NCBI GenBank assembly: GCA_030837445.1
Contig: JAUPKM010000131.1
Coordinates: 1 to 6,040 of the forward strand
DNA length: 6,040 nt
Source: Actinomycetota bacterium
GTDB lineage: Bacteria; Actinomycetota; Actinomycetes; S36-B12; UBA10799
Direction of reading: 5' to 3'
Shown here in pieces: positions 5,249 through 6,040 of the stretch; the stretch's first letter is position 1; each line of letters opens with the position of its first letter. The notes under the pieces are model-generated. The model saw only the letters and a list, made by a program, of their open reading frames with translations, did no database searches and was not told where the DNA came from. Made by a program: the position numbers and the translations under genes.

Positions 5249-6040
5249 AGCTGGAGCCTCCGACTCAGATCTGACGAGAACAGGTGGTTGGGGTCGACCG
5301 CCGCGCGGGCCCGCTGGAATTCAGCGAGTTGCGGGTAGCCGGCCGCGATGGTGCGACTGCTTGCCCGGGAGTCCTTGGCAAGGTAGAGCCGACCGCCGGA
5401 GTCGATGACCGCCGCGTCTAGTACGTCCAGCGTGTCGCCGAGGCCGGGGATGCCGGCGGGGATGTCCAACGCCAGCGTCCAGCCGGCGCGGGGGAAACTC
5501 AGGTAGAAGTCATTCTCGGGCCCGAACCGCTTTAGCACGCTCAGGAAGGATGGCACGCCGATCCGCTGCAATTCCGTCAGCGCGTGCCCGACCAACCACG
5601 ACTGGTCATCCGGCACCGCGAACTGATACTGCAGGAAGCCCCCGGGTCCGTAGACCCGGTTCCATTCCGACACCCCATCCAGCGGATGGAAGAAGGCCGC
5701 AATGCTTTGAAGCTCATCGGTGCGATGCTTCGGCGCCTTCCGGAACCACGCCTCGTTGAACGCCCCGACGGTCAGCTTGTTCAACAAGCCACCGGGCACC
5801 ATCGACGGTGCCGTGGCCAGCATCGAGGGGTCGTAGGCCAACGGATCGCCGGCCTTGCCCGCAGGGAGCTGGTCGAGGCGTGCGTGTTCGCCGCTGGTGA
5901 GCACCCCCCGGCCAAACCTGGCACCCTTGGCGACCGAGTCGATCCAGGCCACCGAGTAGGTGTATTCCTCATCCGCGCGAACCATCTGGGCCATCAGGTC
6001 GTCCAGATCGGTGCACCGCTGAGTGTCCACTGAGATCAGC
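5245..6040 (-). CDS. dprE1: Decaprenylphosphoryl-beta-D-ribose 2-oxidase DprE1, C-terminal part (runs off right edge)
   Basis: FAD-dependent oxidase of the VAO/ALDO family that oxidises decaprenyl-phosphoryl-ribose at C2; DprE2 completes the epimerisation. The 264 visible residues match about residues 198-461 of the M. tuberculosis protein: the substrate-binding domain and the C-terminal return to the FAD domain. The FAD-binding N-terminal half is outside the window; the frame is open through 6040, so the GTG at 6028-6030 is internal. Conserved blocks: YTYSVAWID, AFNEAWFRKAP, FFHPLDG, EWNRVYGPGGFLQYQF (Q334 and Q336 equivalents), VLKRFGP (K367 equivalent at 5530-5532), YLAKDSR (K418 equivalent at 5374-5376) and the end SDLSRRLQL. 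Two pocket positions differ from M. tuberculosis: Cys387 is Ala (GCG, 5470-5472) and Tyr314 is Phe (5689-5691). The comparison is from memory of the M. tuberculosis sequence. Confidence 0.93.
   Translation of the reverse strand, partial: LISVDTQRCTDLDDLMAQMVRADEEYTYSVAWIDSVAKGARFGRGVLTSGEHARLDQLPAGKAGDPLAYDPSMLATAPSMVPGGLLNKLTVGAFNEAWFRKAPKHRTDELQSIAAFFHPLDGVSEWNRVYGPGGFLQYQFAVPDDQSWLVGHALTELQRIGVPSFLSVLKRFGPENDFYLSFPRAGWTLALDIPAGIPGLGDTLDVLDAAVIDSGGRLYLAKDSRASSRTIAAGYPQLAEFQRARAAVDPNHLFSSDLSRRLQL
5257..5261 (-). promoter_or_regulatory. Ribosome binding site of dprE2 (inside dprE1 end)
   Basis: GGAGG on the minus strand, 8 nt before the dprE2 GTG and within the last codons of dprE1. It supports the GTG start and coupled translation of the two partners. 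Confidence 0.7.

Noticed and set aside
6028..6030. In-frame GTG as a start of a separate 261-residue oxidoreductase gene
   Set aside because: The frame stays open to the window edge and residues before it match the interior of DprE1, so this is an internal valine of a gene cut by the window.

Overview
The window comes from a GC-rich actinobacterium. All genes lie on the minus strand, packed with short gaps or overlaps, and several begin with GTG. Reading in transcription order (right to left): the 3' part of dprE1, all of dprE2, a 147-bp intergenic region, a four-gene branched-chain amino acid type ABC importer cassette (livH, livM, livG, livF), a 60-bp gap, and the first 44 codons of an AbrB/MazE-like DNA-binding protein.

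Region 4481-6040 is a cell-wall segment. DprE1 (flavin oxidase) and DprE2 (NAD(P)H reductase) together epimerise decaprenyl-phosphoryl-ribose to decaprenyl-phosphoryl-arabinose, the arabinose donor for arabinogalactan and related arabinans. They overlap by 4 nt. The pair points to an organism with an arabinan-containing wall: the Mycobacteriales or another arabinan-making actinobacterium. Genus cannot be fixed from this window. The DprE1 fragment has alanine at the position equivalent to M. tuberculosis Cys387, the residue attacked by covalent benzothiazinone-type inhibitors.

Region 4334-4480 separates the two units. It holds a hairpin over the dprE2 stop codon, a plausible sigma70-like promoter for the liv cassette, a 9-bp direct repeat, and a perfect 9-7-9 dyad just upstream of the livH ribosome binding site.

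Region 193-4333 is the importer: two permeases (LivH, LivM) and two ATPases (LivG, LivF), spaced by +13, -11 and +2 nt, so almost certainly co-transcribed and translationally coupled. No substrate-binding protein gene is present. The most unusual feature is LivH: a signal peptide and a roughly 100-residue extracytoplasmic beta-sandwich-like domain (carboxypeptidase-regulatory or Cna-B style) precede the permease, placing a fused domain where the binding protein would dock. Both ATPases also carry N-terminal extensions of about 45-60 residues.

Region 1-192 contains the start of an AbrB-fold gene, possibly a toxin-antitoxin antitoxin, with no visible ribosome binding site but a -10-like hexamer close to its ATG. 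No RNA genes, insertion sequences or CRISPR arrays were seen.
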